Positions 49,489-49,593 of a stretch of DNA of 49,593 nt are shown piece by piece. The DNA comes from a virus. The notes beneath the pieces were generated by a model. It searched no databases. It was not told the DNA's origin and saw only the letters and a list, made by a program, of their open reading frames with translations. Location of the stretch: positions 1-49,593 of IMG/VR virus record IMGVR_UViG_3300037961_001616; one strand, 5' to 3'. The translations under genes and the position numbers were made by a program. Every line of letters starts with the position of its first letter. The first letter of the stretch is position 1.

Positions 49489-49593
49489 TTACACGGAATT
49501 TTCTAGAAAGTCAAGATTGGAGTACAGCTTGAATGGCTTCCCCTCAACTTGCTCATTCTCAATGCGTTGAAACAGATTGCTCTGACTCCCCCA
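49489..49593 (-). CDS. 3' end of a leftward gene (partial)
   Basis: Read leftward from 49593, 34 codons end in TAA (49489-49491): ...GSQSNLFQRIENEQVEG, then KPFKLYSNLDFLENSV. The open frame to the window edge and the 12-base distance to the next start support a real gene. It is too short to name. Confidence 0.55.
   Translation of the reverse strand, partial: WGSQSNLFQRIENEQVEGKPFKLYSNLDFLENSV

Noticed and set aside
1-49593. Integrase, repressor or attachment site pointing to lysogeny
   Set aside because: None was seen; the winged-helix-like gene at 4578 is not enough. The window is not the whole genome, so lysogeny is not excluded.

Overview
The window is a piece of a double-stranded DNA phage genome with podovirus-like structural genes that infects a member of the Bacteroidota. 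Phage identity rests on a contiguous virion set: terminase large subunit, portal, scaffold, HK97-type capsid protein, head-tail adaptor, a very large nozzle protein, internal virion proteins, holin and lysis peptidase. The Bacteroidota host is inferred from three signals. There are recurring TAnnTTTG promoter elements (the -7 element of that phylum) and start sites without Shine-Dalgarno sequences. Two encoded proteins also end in sorting domains of the type IX secretion system (T9SS), one of type B and one of type A, and T9SS exists only in Bacteroidota.

Layout. 1-3973: end of an upstream gene, a 994-residue internal virion or peptidoglycan-active protein, a small beta-rich protein and an M15-type endolysin. 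4010-6773: small accessory genes, one leftward winged-helix-like regulator, a tandem GroES-like co-chaperonin, a possible small terminase and an HNH nuclease. 6770-13033: a T9SS type B cargo protein, terminase, portal and a small fibre-associated protein. 13037-16829: two tail-fibre or receptor-binding proteins and a membrane protein. 16831-22373: a cassette with its own promoter, holding a phage-domain/T9SS type A fusion, an outer-membrane beta-barrel, a coiled-coil membrane protein, a secreted thioredoxin-like protein without its CxxC, and small basic proteins. 22388-28741: small beta proteins, scaffold, major capsid protein, decoration-like protein, a lectin-like protein and an AT-hook protein, divided by hairpin terminators. 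28792-36381: connector, adaptor, nozzle and an associated protein. 36387-46082: three internal virion or ejection proteins, the last of 2130 residues with GNAT-like and metallopeptidase-like motifs, then the holin. 46072-49593 is leftward: a possible 18-residue peptide with a strong promoter, a terminator, tRNA-Arg(CCT), class II ribonucleotide reductase and small nuclease-like genes.

How the parts work together. The rightward strand carries packaging, head, tail, ejection and lysis functions in long runs of genes joined by stop-start overlaps (TAATG, TGATG or ATGA). The leftward strand carries nucleotide metabolism. On top of this sits what looks like a host-surface module: two proteins built for Sec plus T9SS export and an outer-membrane barrel, which would display phage-encoded domains on the infected cell. 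That module, with the double GroES-like protein and the leaderless promoter pattern, is the most unusual content. No integrase, repressor or CRISPR array was seen. All functional statements come from reading motifs; no database search was run.
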